Source: Hyphomicrobium sp. D-2 (GTDB lineage: Bacteria; Pseudomonadota; Alphaproteobacteria; Rhizobiales; Hyphomicrobiaceae). Taken from it: 64,000 bases of DNA. Within the stretch, counting starts at the first letter, position 1. Each line of letters starts with the position of its first letter. Below are positions 30,474-41,540 of the stretch, piece after piece. The notes below the pieces were generated by a model, which was not told the origin of the DNA, did not search any database, and was given only the letters and a program-made list of their open reading frames with translations. The translations under genes were made by a program, and so were the position numbers. The DNA lies in contig NZ_JARXLA010000008.1 of the NCBI RefSeq assembly GCF_029872155.1, forward strand, positions 64,501 through 128,500. The letters run 5' to 3'.

Positions 30474-30507
30474 GCGCCCGGCTGTGCGGAGCGCAGTCGT
30501 CGAGCGC
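30474..30507. repeat. REP-like palindrome, family B, copy 1
   Basis: This is a GC-rich imperfect palindrome containing CCGGCTGTGCGGAGCGCAGTCG, closely matching the element at 63757-63795 (GGCCGGCTGCGCGGAGCGCAGTCGCC). It lies just downstream of glnD, where its transcript could form a stable 3' hairpin. Confidence 0.55.
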
Positions 30508-30516
30508 ACAAAAAAG

Positions 30517-33288
30517 CTATTTGCTGTCGCCAGCGTCACGGTCGAGCACCGCGATAAGCCGTTCGCGGATGGCATCCTGCCTCGCCTCGCGCTCGATCTT
30601 CTTGCCGGTGAGATCGGTAACGTAGAACACGTCGACGGCCTTCTCGCCGAACGTAGTTACATGCGCGGATGTGATGTCGAGCAGCAGATCCGACAGCGTG
30701 CTCGTCAGCTCATACAGCAGGCCGGGACGGTCGCGCCCCGCCACCTCGACCACCGTGTAATTATCAGATAACGCATTATTGATGATGACATCGGGTTCAA
30801 CGGTGAAGGCCAGCACCCGCCGCGGCGGCGCAGCTCGCTCGGCTAAAAGTGTGTCGAGCCACGCATCGCCGCGCAACAGCCGCTCGATGAGAGCGCCGAT
30901 GCGTTGACCACGGCGCAGTTCGTCCTCGTCGGTCTCAAATGCGCGATTGAGAACGAAGGTATCGAGCGCACGGCCATCGCGCGTGGTCATGATGTGCGCG
31001 CCAGCGATGTTCGCGCCGGTGGCGGCGCATGCACCCGCCAGTAGTGCCAGCAATCGCGGATGATTGGGCGCGACGACGGTCAACTCGGTGATGGCGGTGA
31101 ACGCATCCGTGTGCGTATCGGTGGCGACGGCCAGTCCTTCCTGCTCCGCCTTGCGCAACAGGCGCGCATGCTCGATGCGATGCTCAGCATCGGTGCGCAA
31201 CCAGTAATCGGGATAGTGCTGATCGATGTAACGATCGATCTCCTCCGGCGCCCAGTCGGTCAATTCGCGCCGCAACGCATCCTGCGCCTCGGCGACACGC
31301 TCGCTGCGCTTGATCTGTGTATGGCCGCCAGCCACGAGCGGTTCAGTCTCGTGATAGAGGGTGCGCAGGAGCTGACCCTTCCAGCCGTTCCACACCCCCG
31401 GACCGACAGCACGGATATCCGCAACGGTAAGCAGCAACAGCAGCTTCAGGCGCTCCGGGCTTTGCACCACATCGGCAAAATCGCGGATGGTTTTTGGATC
31501 CGACAGATCGCGGCTGTGCGCGATGTTGCTCATGGTGAGATGCTGCTCGATCAGCCACGCAACGGTTTCCGTTTCAGCCGCGGTGAGACCAAAGCGCGGC
31601 CCCAGCTTGCGCGCGACGCGGGCGCCGACGATGGAATGATCTTCAACGCGTCCTTTGCCGATGTCGTGCAGAAAAGCCGCAACATAAAGCGCCCGCCGAT
31701 TCTTGATTGAACTGATGATCTTGGTTGCAAGCGGAAGCTCGTCGACAGCACCACCGCGTTCGATGTCAGCGAGCATGCCGACCGTTCGCAGCAGATGCTC
31801 GTCAACCGTATAGCTGTGATACATGTTGAACTGCGTCATGCCGACAACGCGGCCGAACTCCGGCACGAAACGCCCCAGCACACCCGCTTCGTTCATGCGC
31901 CGCAGCGACATCTCCGGATTTTCATGCCCGCTCAGCAACTCAAGAAAGATGCGATTGGCTTCCGGGTCGTTGCGCAGGTTGTCGTCGATCAGCAACCTCG
32001 ATTGCCGTAGCAGGCGGATCGCATCGGGATGCAGAAATGAATTCGACAGATGCGCCGCAGAAAAAAAGCGTACGAGATTTACCGGATCGCGGCGAAATAC
32101 ATCTGAGTCCGATACATTGAGGCGATCGTTCTCAACCCTGAAATCGGTGCGCGTGCGCAACTGACGGCGCTGCTTCCAGCTCGATGGCCGGAAATAGCTG
32201 CCAATTGCCGGCGTGCCCTTGAGCTGCTGCATTTCCAGCGCCGAACACAGGATGGTGGTGAGATCGCCCACATCTTTCGCGACAAGAAAATAATGCTTCA
32301 TGAAGCGTTCGACGCCGCGCAGGCCTCCGCGATCATTGTAGCCGAGTTGTCGCGCCATCCATGGCTGCACGTCAAACGAGAGCAACTCTTCGGCGCGGCC
32401 TGAACCGAAGTGCATGAAGCAGCGCACCGTCCATAGAAAATCTTCGCACCGCCGATAGGTCGCAACTTCAGAAGGGCGAAAAATTCCAGCCGCGACGGTC
32501 ATCGCGCCGACGCCCTGGCCGTAAATGTATTTCGACAGCCAATGCAGCGTATGCAGATCGCGTAAGCCGCCTTTGCCGTCCTTGACGTTGGGCTCCACCT
32601 TGTAGCGGCTCTCGCCCGCCACGCGGTGTCGCGCATCGTGTTCGGCCATCTTCGCGTCTATGAAGGCGCGCGCCGTACCCGCAACAACCTCGGTGTGGAA
32701 GCGGTCCTCAAACTCGCCGAAAAGTTGACCGTCGCCGTAAATCAGGCGGGCGTCGAGCAAGGCAGTGCGGATGGTGATGTCGGAGCTGAGCTTGATGCAC
32801 TGGTCGATGGTGCGCGTGGCGTGCCCGACCTTGAATCCCAGATCCCACAGCGCATAGAGAATGTATTCGGCGACGCTCTCAGCCCATGCCGTTTTTTTGT
32901 AGGGCAGCAAAAACAGCAGATCGATGTCCGACCCCGGCGCCAGCAGACCGCGCCCGTAGCCGCCGGTTGCAACAATAGCCATCCGCTCCGCGTCGGAAGG
33001 ATTGGTGGCCCGGTAGATGTTGTCGACCGTGTAATCGTAGAGCAGACGGATCAGCTCATCCTGAAAGTGCGACAACCCCTCGGCGCACTGGCGGCCGCGA
33101 TGACCGACCTCAAGCTGCGCCCGTGCCAGCGCGCGGGCATCGGCAACGAGGCGCTTTAGCCGTTCGACCACCGCGTTACGCGCCTTGTCGGCGACGCCGC
33201 CGTGTTCACGCAGGATGGCGGCAAGCTCGGCGCGCATTGCCGCCGGATCGAAATAGGGCGCTGGTGTCTGTTCGTTGGCCGTATCCAT
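30517..33288 (-). CDS. glnD: Bifunctional uridylyltransferase/uridylyl-removing enzyme GlnD
   Basis: GlnD is the nitrogen sensor that adds UMP to PII proteins when glutamine is low and removes it when glutamine is high. The 923 residues have a nucleotidyltransferase domain (GYGRGLLAPGSDIDLLFLL), an HD domain for removal (AAFLHDIGKG), and two C-terminal ACT domains that sense glutamine. All motifs are intact. The start is taken as the ATG at 33288 (MDTANEQ), with AAGGG somewhat far upstream. It follows mutS on the same strand. Confidence 0.95.
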   Translation of the reverse strand: MDTANEQTPAPYFDPAAMRAELAAILREHGGVADKARNAVVERLKRLVADARALARAQLEVGHRGRQCAEGLSHFQDELIRLLYDYTVDNIYRATNPSDAERMAIVATGGYGRGLLAPGSDIDLLFLLPYKKTAWAESVAEYILYALWDLGFKVGHATRTIDQCIKLSSDITIRTALLDARLIYGDGQLFGEFEDRFHTEVVAGTARAFIDAKMAEHDARHRVAGESRYKVEPNVKDGKGGLRDLHTLHWLSKYIYGQGVGAMTVAAGIFRPSEVATYRRCEDFLWTVRCFMHFGSGRAEELLSFDVQPWMARQLGYNDRGGLRGVERFMKHYFLVAKDVGDLTTILCSALEMQQLKGTPAIGSYFRPSSWKQRRQLRTRTDFRVENDRLNVSDSDVFRRDPVNLVRFFSAAHLSNSFLHPDAIRLLRQSRLLIDDNLRNDPEANRIFLELLSGHENPEMSLRRMNEAGVLGRFVPEFGRVVGMTQFNMYHSYTVDEHLLRTVGMLADIERGGAVDELPLATKIISSIKNRRALYVAAFLHDIGKGRVEDHSIVGARVARKLGPRFGLTAAETETVAWLIEQHLTMSNIAHSRDLSDPKTIRDFADVVQSPERLKLLLLLTVADIRAVGPGVWNGWKGQLLRTLYHETEPLVAGGHTQIKRSERVAEAQDALRRELTDWAPEEIDRYIDQHYPDYWLRTDAEHRIEHARLLRKAEQEGLAVATDTHTDAFTAITELTVVAPNHPRLLALLAGACAATGANIAGAHIMTTRDGRALDTFVLNRAFETDEDELRRGQRIGALIERLLRGDAWLDTLLAERAAPPRRVLAFTVEPDVIINNALSDNYTVVEVAGRDRPGLLYELTSTLSDLLLDITSAHVTTFGEKAVDVFYVTDLTGKKIEREARQDAIRERLIAVLDRDAGDSK

Positions 33289-33375
33289 ACGTGTTTCGCC
33301 AGCGACCCTTCTCAATTGCAAGCGGCCCTACCGTGCGCCCCGCCTGTTTAACGTCTCACTTAGTTCGGAAGCACT

Positions 33376-36324
33376 CTACGAATGCTTCGTTCGTAGCGCC
33401 TTGAGCCGATAGATAGCATCCAGCGCCGCGCGTGGCGTCAACTCATCGGGCTGCATGGCATCAAGCGCCATTTCCAACGCTGTGGGACCGGCGGGCTGAG
33501 GCGGCGGCGCTGCGGGCTGGCTTGCTGCAAACAGCGGCAGGTCATCCAGACCGCCATTGCGCGCGCCCTTCCCGCGTTCCGACTTTTCCAGCAGCGCCAG
33601 AACTTCTCGCGCGCGGCCAACGACACCCTCCGGCAAGCCGGCGAGCTTGGCGACCTGAATACCATAGGAGCGGTCGGCCGCGCCTGACTTAACTTTGTGC
33701 AGAAAGACGATATCATCCTGCCATTCGCGCACGTCGATGGTGACATTGACGACGCCCGCGAGACGGCGCGCCAGATCGGTAAGCTCGTGGTAATGGGTGG
33801 CGAAAAGTGCGCGTGCGCGCAGCACATCGTGCAGATATTCCACCGTTGCCCACGCGATCGACAGGCCATCGAAGGTGGCCGTGCCGCGCCCGATCTCATC
33901 CAGAATGACTAAAGATCGATCACTTGCCTGATTGAGTATCGCCGCTGTCTCGACCATCTCGACCATGAATGTGGAGCGGCCGCGCGCCAGATCGTCCGAG
34001 GCGCCGACACGGCTGAACAGGCGGTCCAGCGCACCGATGGTGGCGGAGCGGGCGGGAACGTAAGCGCCCATTTGCGCCAGCACAGCGATGAGCGCGTTCT
34101 GGCGCAGGAAGGTTGATTTGCCCGCCATGTTGGGGCCGGTGACGAGCCAGATGTTGCCGTCGTGCTCGCTTGTGGCGGGCGCGTGCGCGACCCCCGCTGT
34201 ATCGTCTTCCGATGCTGATGCGCCAGCCGACAACACGCAGTCGTTTTCGATGAACGCTCCCGCCTTCGCAGCCCGAAGCGCCTGCTCCACCACGGGATGG
34301 CGTCCGCCGCGAATATCGAACACGCGACTATTGTCGACGACGGGGCGGACGTAATCTTCCTCACGCGCCAGTTCCGCCAGCGCCGCTGTGGCGTCCAGCT
34401 CTGCCAAGGCTGCCGCGATGCGTCCGAGGCCATCGACACTGGCCTCAATGGCGCGCGCCAGATCGGCAAATATTTCCTGCTCAAGACTGAGCGCACGCTC
34501 GCTTGCCGATGCGATGCGACCTTCGATCTCGCTAAGCTCAATGGTGGTGAAGCGGACAGCGCTGGCCATCGTCTGGCGATGGCGAAACTCGGATGAGAGC
34601 GGCTCTTCAAGCAGCGGCTTGGCGTTGCCCTGCGTGACCTCGATGAAATAACCCAGGATATTGTTGTGGCGCACCTTGAGCGATTTAACGCCGGTCTGCT
34701 CGACGTATTTCGCTTCCAGACCGGCTATGACACCGCGGCCATCTTCTTTCAGGCGGCGCACATCGTCCAGCTCGGTGCGATATCCCGGCCGCACGAAATT
34801 GCCGTCGCGTTTCAGGTGCGGTGGATCTTCGACCAGCGCGTCGGTGAGCATGGCGCTGAGATCGGGCGTCACCGCGCGCTGTTCGCTCGCGATGCGCTGC
34901 AGCTCCTCCGGCAAGCCGATGCCGGAAGTCTCGTTCTCAAGCAGATCGGCGCAGCGGGCGGCACAGGCTAGGCCATCGCGCACGGCGGCGAGATCGCGCG
35001 GCGAACCACGCCCGAAGCTGAGCCGCGACGTGGCACGGGCGATGTCGGGGGCGGCGTTGAGCGCAGCACGCAGATCGGAGCGCAGAGTTTCCTGACCGAT
35101 GAGATAGCCGACCGCATCGAGCCGCGCGTTGATGCGCGCAACATCGCGCAGCGGGCTGGCGAGACGGGCGGCAAGTTCACGCGCGCCGCTGCCGGTAACT
35201 GTGCGGTCGATGGCCGACAGCAGACTGCCCTGCCGGTCGCCCGACGCCGAACGCACCAGCTCCAGACTGGCACGGCTGGCGGCATCGATGAGCAGAATGG
35301 AATCGGAACCGGAACGCTTCGGCGGGCGCAGCGCGGGCTGCTGGCCCATCTGCGTCAGCTCGATGTATTTCAAGATGGCGCCGAGCGCGGCCAACTCAGC
35401 ACGGGTGAAGCTGCCGAAGCCGCCCAGTTCCGCCACCTTGAGATGCTTTTTGAGGCTCGCTTCACCGCCGAGGCTGTCGAAGTATGCGTTCGGAACCGGC
35501 GTTGCAGCCGCGCCGAGCCGGACGATCCAGCCGCGTACATCGGCATCGGCGAGCACTGCGTCGGATGTGATGACTTCGCCGGGGGCAAGTCGCGCAAGTT
35601 CGCCCGGCAGATCGGCAGCGGCGATCTCGCCGACCTCCATCTCACCGGTTGAGATGTCGACGGAAGCAAGCGCGTAGGAACCCGCGCTGCCGCTGCCTGC
35701 TACAGCCTGCACGGGGGGCCTGAACAGCGCCGTGAGATAGTTGCGGACCTTGGCGTCGAGCAGCGCTTCTTCCGTGATCGTGCCCGGCGTGACCAGCCGC
35801 ACGACGTCACGGCGGACGACCGACTTGGAACCGCGCTTGCGCGCCTCGGCCGGATCTTCGAGTTGCTCCGCCACGGCGACGCGATGGCCAGCGCGGATGA
35901 GACGCTGCAGATATTCGTCGGCGCGGTGCACGGGCACGCCGCACATGGGGATGTCCTGCCCCGCATGCTTGCCGCGCTTGGTGAGCACGATGCCGAGCGT
36001 CGCGGCGGCGATGGCGGCGTCCTCAAAGAACAGCTCGTAGAAATCGCCCATGCGATACCAGAGCAGGCAATCAGGATGCGCAGCCTTGATCTCCAGGAAC
36101 TGCGCCATCGAGGGCGAAGCGTCGGCAATGGCTGACGGCGTGGTGAGCGGTTGGCCGGTTGCAGCGGAGGCGGTTGCCCCAGCGGAAGCAGCATCACCGG
36201 CGGCCGCGTCGGCTACAGCGCCGATGCCAGCCTGATCGTCAGCGAAGCCGGAATTGTCGTCAGTGGCGGGGGCTGCCACGTAAGCGCCGGTTCGCTGCTT
36301 CGCCTGTGCTTCTTTACCGGCCAT
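33376..36324 (-). CDS. mutS: DNA mismatch repair protein MutS
   Basis: MutS recognises mismatches and small loops and starts methyl-directed or nick-directed repair. The 982 residues contain the mismatch-binding motif GDFYELFFEDA, Walker A GPNMAGKST, DEIGRGT and THYHEL. An Ala/Ser/Asp-rich N-terminal extension of about 72 residues precedes the usual MAQFLEIKA start. It is supported by an ATG with GGGGG upstream, but an internal ATG would give a standard protein. The TAG stop lies in GGAAGCACTCTA, the same edge sequence as family A repeats. Confidence 0.96.
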   Translation of the reverse strand: MAGKEAQAKQRTGAYVAAPATDDNSGFADDQAGIGAVADAAAGDAASAGATASAATGQPLTTPSAIADASPSMAQFLEIKAAHPDCLLWYRMGDFYELFFEDAAIAAATLGIVLTKRGKHAGQDIPMCGVPVHRADEYLQRLIRAGHRVAVAEQLEDPAEARKRGSKSVVRRDVVRLVTPGTITEEALLDAKVRNYLTALFRPPVQAVAGSGSAGSYALASVDISTGEMEVGEIAAADLPGELARLAPGEVITSDAVLADADVRGWIVRLGAAATPVPNAYFDSLGGEASLKKHLKVAELGGFGSFTRAELAALGAILKYIELTQMGQQPALRPPKRSGSDSILLIDAASRASLELVRSASGDRQGSLLSAIDRTVTGSGARELAARLASPLRDVARINARLDAVGYLIGQETLRSDLRAALNAAPDIARATSRLSFGRGSPRDLAAVRDGLACAARCADLLENETSGIGLPEELQRIASEQRAVTPDLSAMLTDALVEDPPHLKRDGNFVRPGYRTELDDVRRLKEDGRGVIAGLEAKYVEQTGVKSLKVRHNNILGYFIEVTQGNAKPLLEEPLSSEFRHRQTMASAVRFTTIELSEIEGRIASASERALSLEQEIFADLARAIEASVDGLGRIAAALAELDATAALAELAREEDYVRPVVDNSRVFDIRGGRHPVVEQALRAAKAGAFIENDCVLSAGASASEDDTAGVAHAPATSEHDGNIWLVTGPNMAGKSTFLRQNALIAVLAQMGAYVPARSATIGALDRLFSRVGASDDLARGRSTFMVEMVETAAILNQASDRSLVILDEIGRGTATFDGLSIAWATVEYLHDVLRARALFATHYHELTDLARRLAGVVNVTIDVREWQDDIVFLHKVKSGAADRSYGIQVAKLAGLPEGVVGRAREVLALLEKSERGKGARNGGLDDLPLFAASQPAAPPPQPAGPTALEMALDAMQPDELTPRAALDAIYRLKALRTKHS

Positions 36325-36522
36325 TGGCGGCCATCCCCCACATCCATCGCCTTACGTCTTTAGGCGGAGACCACGACCGCCCACATGACGGTTCGCCGTA
36401 CCTGCCCAAGCGGCCGGGCGCAATGAAATCAGGTGTTTCTTTCACATGCAAAGCGATGCGGCTTTACGCTTCGTCACAACCTGCGTGCCTAGTATAGCCA
36501 ATGGCTTGATTGTTTATGCGCA

Positions 36523-36549
36523 CCCGCACGCCTATGGTGCGGGGCTTTT
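36523..36549 (+). promoter_or_regulatory. Hairpin in the maeB leader
   Basis: CCCGCAC (36523-36529) and GTGCGGG (36537-36543) form a perfect 7-bp stem, followed after GC by TTTT (36546-36549). It is placed about 40 bases before the maeB start. It looks like a terminator or attenuator in the maeB leader, but a short random hairpin cannot be excluded. Confidence 0.4.
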
Positions 36550-36585
36550 CAACAGAATATCCCCAGAGGACGCACAGTTTCTCCA

Positions 36586-38874
<2,289 letters not shown>

Positions 38875-38906
38875 CCTGCAAACCTGTTCGGCACCAAGAC
38901 TATGAC

Positions 38907-38937
38907 ATCGGGCGATGCTTCTCAGGCTTCGCCCGAT
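38907..38937. terminator. Perfect 8-bp hairpin between maeB and the sensor kinase
   Basis: ATCGGGCG (38907-38914) and CGCCCGAT (38930-38937) are exact complements. The right arm overlaps the last codons of the minus-strand kinase gene. It has no T-run on either side, so it is a structural marker for convergent 3' ends rather than a classical terminator. Confidence 0.45.
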
Positions 38938-40301
38938 TGCGCCGCGTGATTCATCACCGGCAAGTCGATGATGAAACGCGTGCCACCATTAGCGCGCGAA
39001 CTGCACGTGATGGTGCCGCCGATACCCTCAACGATCATGCGGCAGAACGACAGCCCAAGACCTGTTCCGACGCCAATGCGCTGCGTCGTCACATAGGGCG
39101 CGAACACGCTATCGATGATTTGCGGCGGGATGCCCAGACCGGTATCTGAGACGATGATGCTGTTGCGGTTCTCGCCGCGCTTCAGAGCGATGGTGAGATT
39201 TGGTTCAGGCGCGCGCTCATCCTCGCCTTCCAACGCGCGCTCACGAATCGCGCGCAAGCCGTTCTGCATCAGATTGAACAGCACGTGCGTCATCAACAGG
39301 TCCGACCCCTTGAAGCTGAAATCTTCTTCAAGCTCCATCCGAACGATGCCACGCTCATCCGGCCGGAAGCTGTAACGCTCAACGGCGGTGAGCACGATGG
39401 ACGACATGCGCTGGAGATCACCCGCGTCTCCATCGGAATGCGCGTCACCGGCGTTGCCAAGCATGAGGTCGATGACCGAATTGGCCGATGTCACGTGCTG
39501 CTGCATCCGCCGGATCGAACCGATAATTTTCTGACGGGCCGCTGATTCCGGTAGCCGGCTCAAAAGCCACTCGCAGCCATCGGCCTCAAGACGAATACCG
39601 GCCAGCGGCGTTCTGCATTCATGCGCGACTTGATCGGCAAGCGCAGCCGCCTCATTCTCGCGCTCAGCAACCTCCGATGCCTGCATGTGACGAAGCGCAA
39701 ACGCGGCAGCGAGCACGGCGCCATAAACCGGCAGCATCTCTAGCCAAGCAGCCGGAAGCGGCGCGCCATCCGTTACGATGAGAAACACACCCATCGCCGC
39801 CAGTACGCCGATGACAACAGCGGCAATGCCATTGGGAACATCATAAAGCTGCACGGCAACGATGAGGCTGGCTATGGCCACGACCGGCCACACAGAGCTC
39901 TCGGCATTCATCAGCAGCATGAGCGTACTGAAAAACGGCAGACAATAAAGCAGCGCCGCGTAGGACACCGCCAACACATGCCGCCGCATATCAATCGGCC
40001 AATGGTTTTTCGCTGCGATCATGACGCTCAATCCCCAGCCCATTGCAAACCAGACGCCGACAGATCGCTGAGGCAGCGGCGTCAGAGACGAGTACAGGAA
40101 GTAACCGACTGGAAACGCCATCACCCCGAAGGCCGCCGCAAGACGAAGGCTTCGCTCAGTACGCAAATAGTTGCAGCCAAAGCTATGCAGCAGTGCGCGC
40201 CCAATAGAACTTGCATGGCGCTCGACAGCGACCTTCGAACGGCGCACTGCGGCTGCACCGGCCAACGGCATTAGCGACAAACGTGCTGATAATTGAAGCA
40301 T
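38922..40301 (-). CDS. Six-helix sensor histidine kinase, CqsS/LqsS-like
   Basis: The first 210 residues hold about six membrane helices with almost no periplasmic loops. The patterns FPVGYFLYSSLTP and LPFFSTLMLLMN resemble the CqsS/LqsS family that senses alpha-hydroxyketone autoinducers. The kinase core follows: H-box ADQVAHECRTPL (His present), N-box NLMQNGLRAI, G1 DTGLGIPP and G2 GTGLGLSF. There is no receiver domain, so it should signal to a separate regulator, most simply the divergent gene at 40396. No synthase gene of the CqsA/LqsA type lies in the window. The sensor-family assignment is from memory of motifs. Confidence 0.75.
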   Translation of the reverse strand: MLQLSARLSLMPLAGAAAVRRSKVAVERHASSIGRALLHSFGCNYLRTERSLRLAAAFGVMAFPVGYFLYSSLTPLPQRSVGVWFAMGWGLSVMIAAKNHWPIDMRRHVLAVSYAALLYCLPFFSTLMLLMNAESSVWPVVAIASLIVAVQLYDVPNGIAAVVIGVLAAMGVFLIVTDGAPLPAAWLEMLPVYGAVLAAAFALRHMQASEVAERENEAAALADQVAHECRTPLAGIRLEADGCEWLLSRLPESAARQKIIGSIRRMQQHVTSANSVIDLMLGNAGDAHSDGDAGDLQRMSSIVLTAVERYSFRPDERGIVRMELEEDFSFKGSDLLMTHVLFNLMQNGLRAIRERALEGEDERAPEPNLTIALKRGENRNSIIVSDTGLGIPPQIIDSVFAPYVTTQRIGVGTGLGLSFCRMIVEGIGGTITCSSRANGGTRFIIDLPVMNHAAQSGEA

Positions 40302-40395
40302 CTAAATTTTTAGCCGAGGATGTACCAGATCCGATACGAAAGCATAGTACGAACATCTTACGGAAAGTGCTTCATTCGGTCTGGACACCTGAGCC

Positions 40396-41379
40396 ATGAC
40401 GCCATTTTTTCATTCAACATCAATTCTAGCTCTCGATGACGATCCGCTGTTTTTGGAAAGCCTGGTCTTTCAGTTCTGCGATGATATTTCGTGCCAAACT
40501 TTTTCCCGGACTGACGCAGCGCTTGAGCATTTGATTAACCAGGCGGGACAACATCCCTGCTATTCGCGCATGTATGATCTCGTCGCGCTGCCATCTGCGG
40601 GCCTACGCGCAGCCATGCGCAATCCATCCGATGCATTGCTGTGTGCTGATGTTTCCGGTTTGCGATCGATCATCGACGACCCGAGTAGGCAACTGCGCAT
40701 ATCGGTGGCCATCGTTGACTACGACATGCCGGACATGGATGGACTGGAGTTCTGCCGCGCCATCCGCGATCTGCCGGTAAAGAAAATATTGCTGACCGGC
40801 AAAGCCGGGCTGGAAGTTGCCGTCGAGGCCTTCAATGACGGGCTTATCGACTGCTTTCTGCAAAAGCAGGACCAGAACGCCAGTCAAGCGCTGCGCAACG
40901 CCATTCAAAAGCTGCAACAGCTGTATTTCAGCGACGTATCGCGCCCGATTTCAAACGCGCTTGAGCTTTGCGGCAGCACATGGTTCAGCGATCCCGCAGC
41001 GCGCGATCTGATCCAGAATACGGTCGATGATCTCGACATGGCAGAATACTGCCTTTCGACAACACCGCCGGGCGTCGTCATGCGCGACGATGCCGGCAAC
41101 GAAGCATTCATGCTGATTTCAGATCGCAGCGAGATTGACGCGCAGATCGCTGCTGCCGACGCACGCGGCGCACCGGACGAACTGATCAATCAGCTATCGA
41201 GCGGCAAATCACAATCGTGGTTTCCAACGCCTGACGGGCGCTACAGCGCCGACTATTATTCACGATGGCAGGCACATACGTGGCCCGCTGACAATCTGCA
41301 TGGCGAGAATCACTGGATGCACAGCCTGATACCTGTTGGTGGCGCATGCTTTCTGGATGACATGCGCAAAATTGCGTGA
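40396..41379 (+). CDS. Response regulator with extended receiver, LqsR-like
   Basis: The 327-residue protein begins with a receiver domain: acidic pocket LALDDDP (about 11-17), phosphoacceptor Asp108 in IVDYDMPDMDG, Thr in LLTGKAG and Lys in LQKQ. Asp108 lies about 50 residues later than usual because of an insert (about 45-100). The C-terminal half (about 170-327) has no DNA-binding motif; its EYCLSTTPPGVVMRD and WFPTPDG stretches recall an uncharacterised output domain of similar regulators. As I recall, Legionella LqsR also uses Asp108. It is divergent from the kinase across 94 bases, so they likely form a pair. Confidence 0.75.
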   Translation: MTPFFHSTSILALDDDPLFLESLVFQFCDDISCQTFSRTDAALEHLINQAGQHPCYSRMYDLVALPSAGLRAAMRNPSDALLCADVSGLRSIIDDPSRQLRISVAIVDYDMPDMDGLEFCRAIRDLPVKKILLTGKAGLEVAVEAFNDGLIDCFLQKQDQNASQALRNAIQKLQQLYFSDVSRPISNALELCGSTWFSDPAARDLIQNTVDDLDMAEYCLSTTPPGVVMRDDAGNEAFMLISDRSEIDAQIAAADARGAPDELINQLSSGKSQSWFPTPDGRYSADYYSRWQAHTWPADNLHGENHWMHSLIPVGGACFLDDMRKIA

Positions 41380-41494
41380 CGCGAACAACCTGCGCCACCC
41401 GTTACCAATCGATAATATTACCTCCGCATACATCTTTCCTAACCGACGATGAAAACCCTAAACTTTGAAGGGCAATTAGCAATGTAGAGACTAT

Positions 41495-41512
41495 CTCTGA
41501 TGTACATCAGAG
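41495..41512. promoter_or_regulatory. Perfect 18-bp palindrome, possible FNR/FixK-type operator
   Basis: CTCTGATGTACATCAGAG is its own reverse complement over 18 bases. Its centre TGAT-N4-ATCA matches the core of the FNR/FixK box (TTGAT-N4-ATCAA), with one outer mismatch in each half. It lies 29 bases before the GTG start of the GGDEF-EAL gene, where it could control transcription. The regulator identity is inference. Confidence 0.55.
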
Positions 41513-41540
41513 TAGATTGTTCATTACAGGATTTTGAGCC

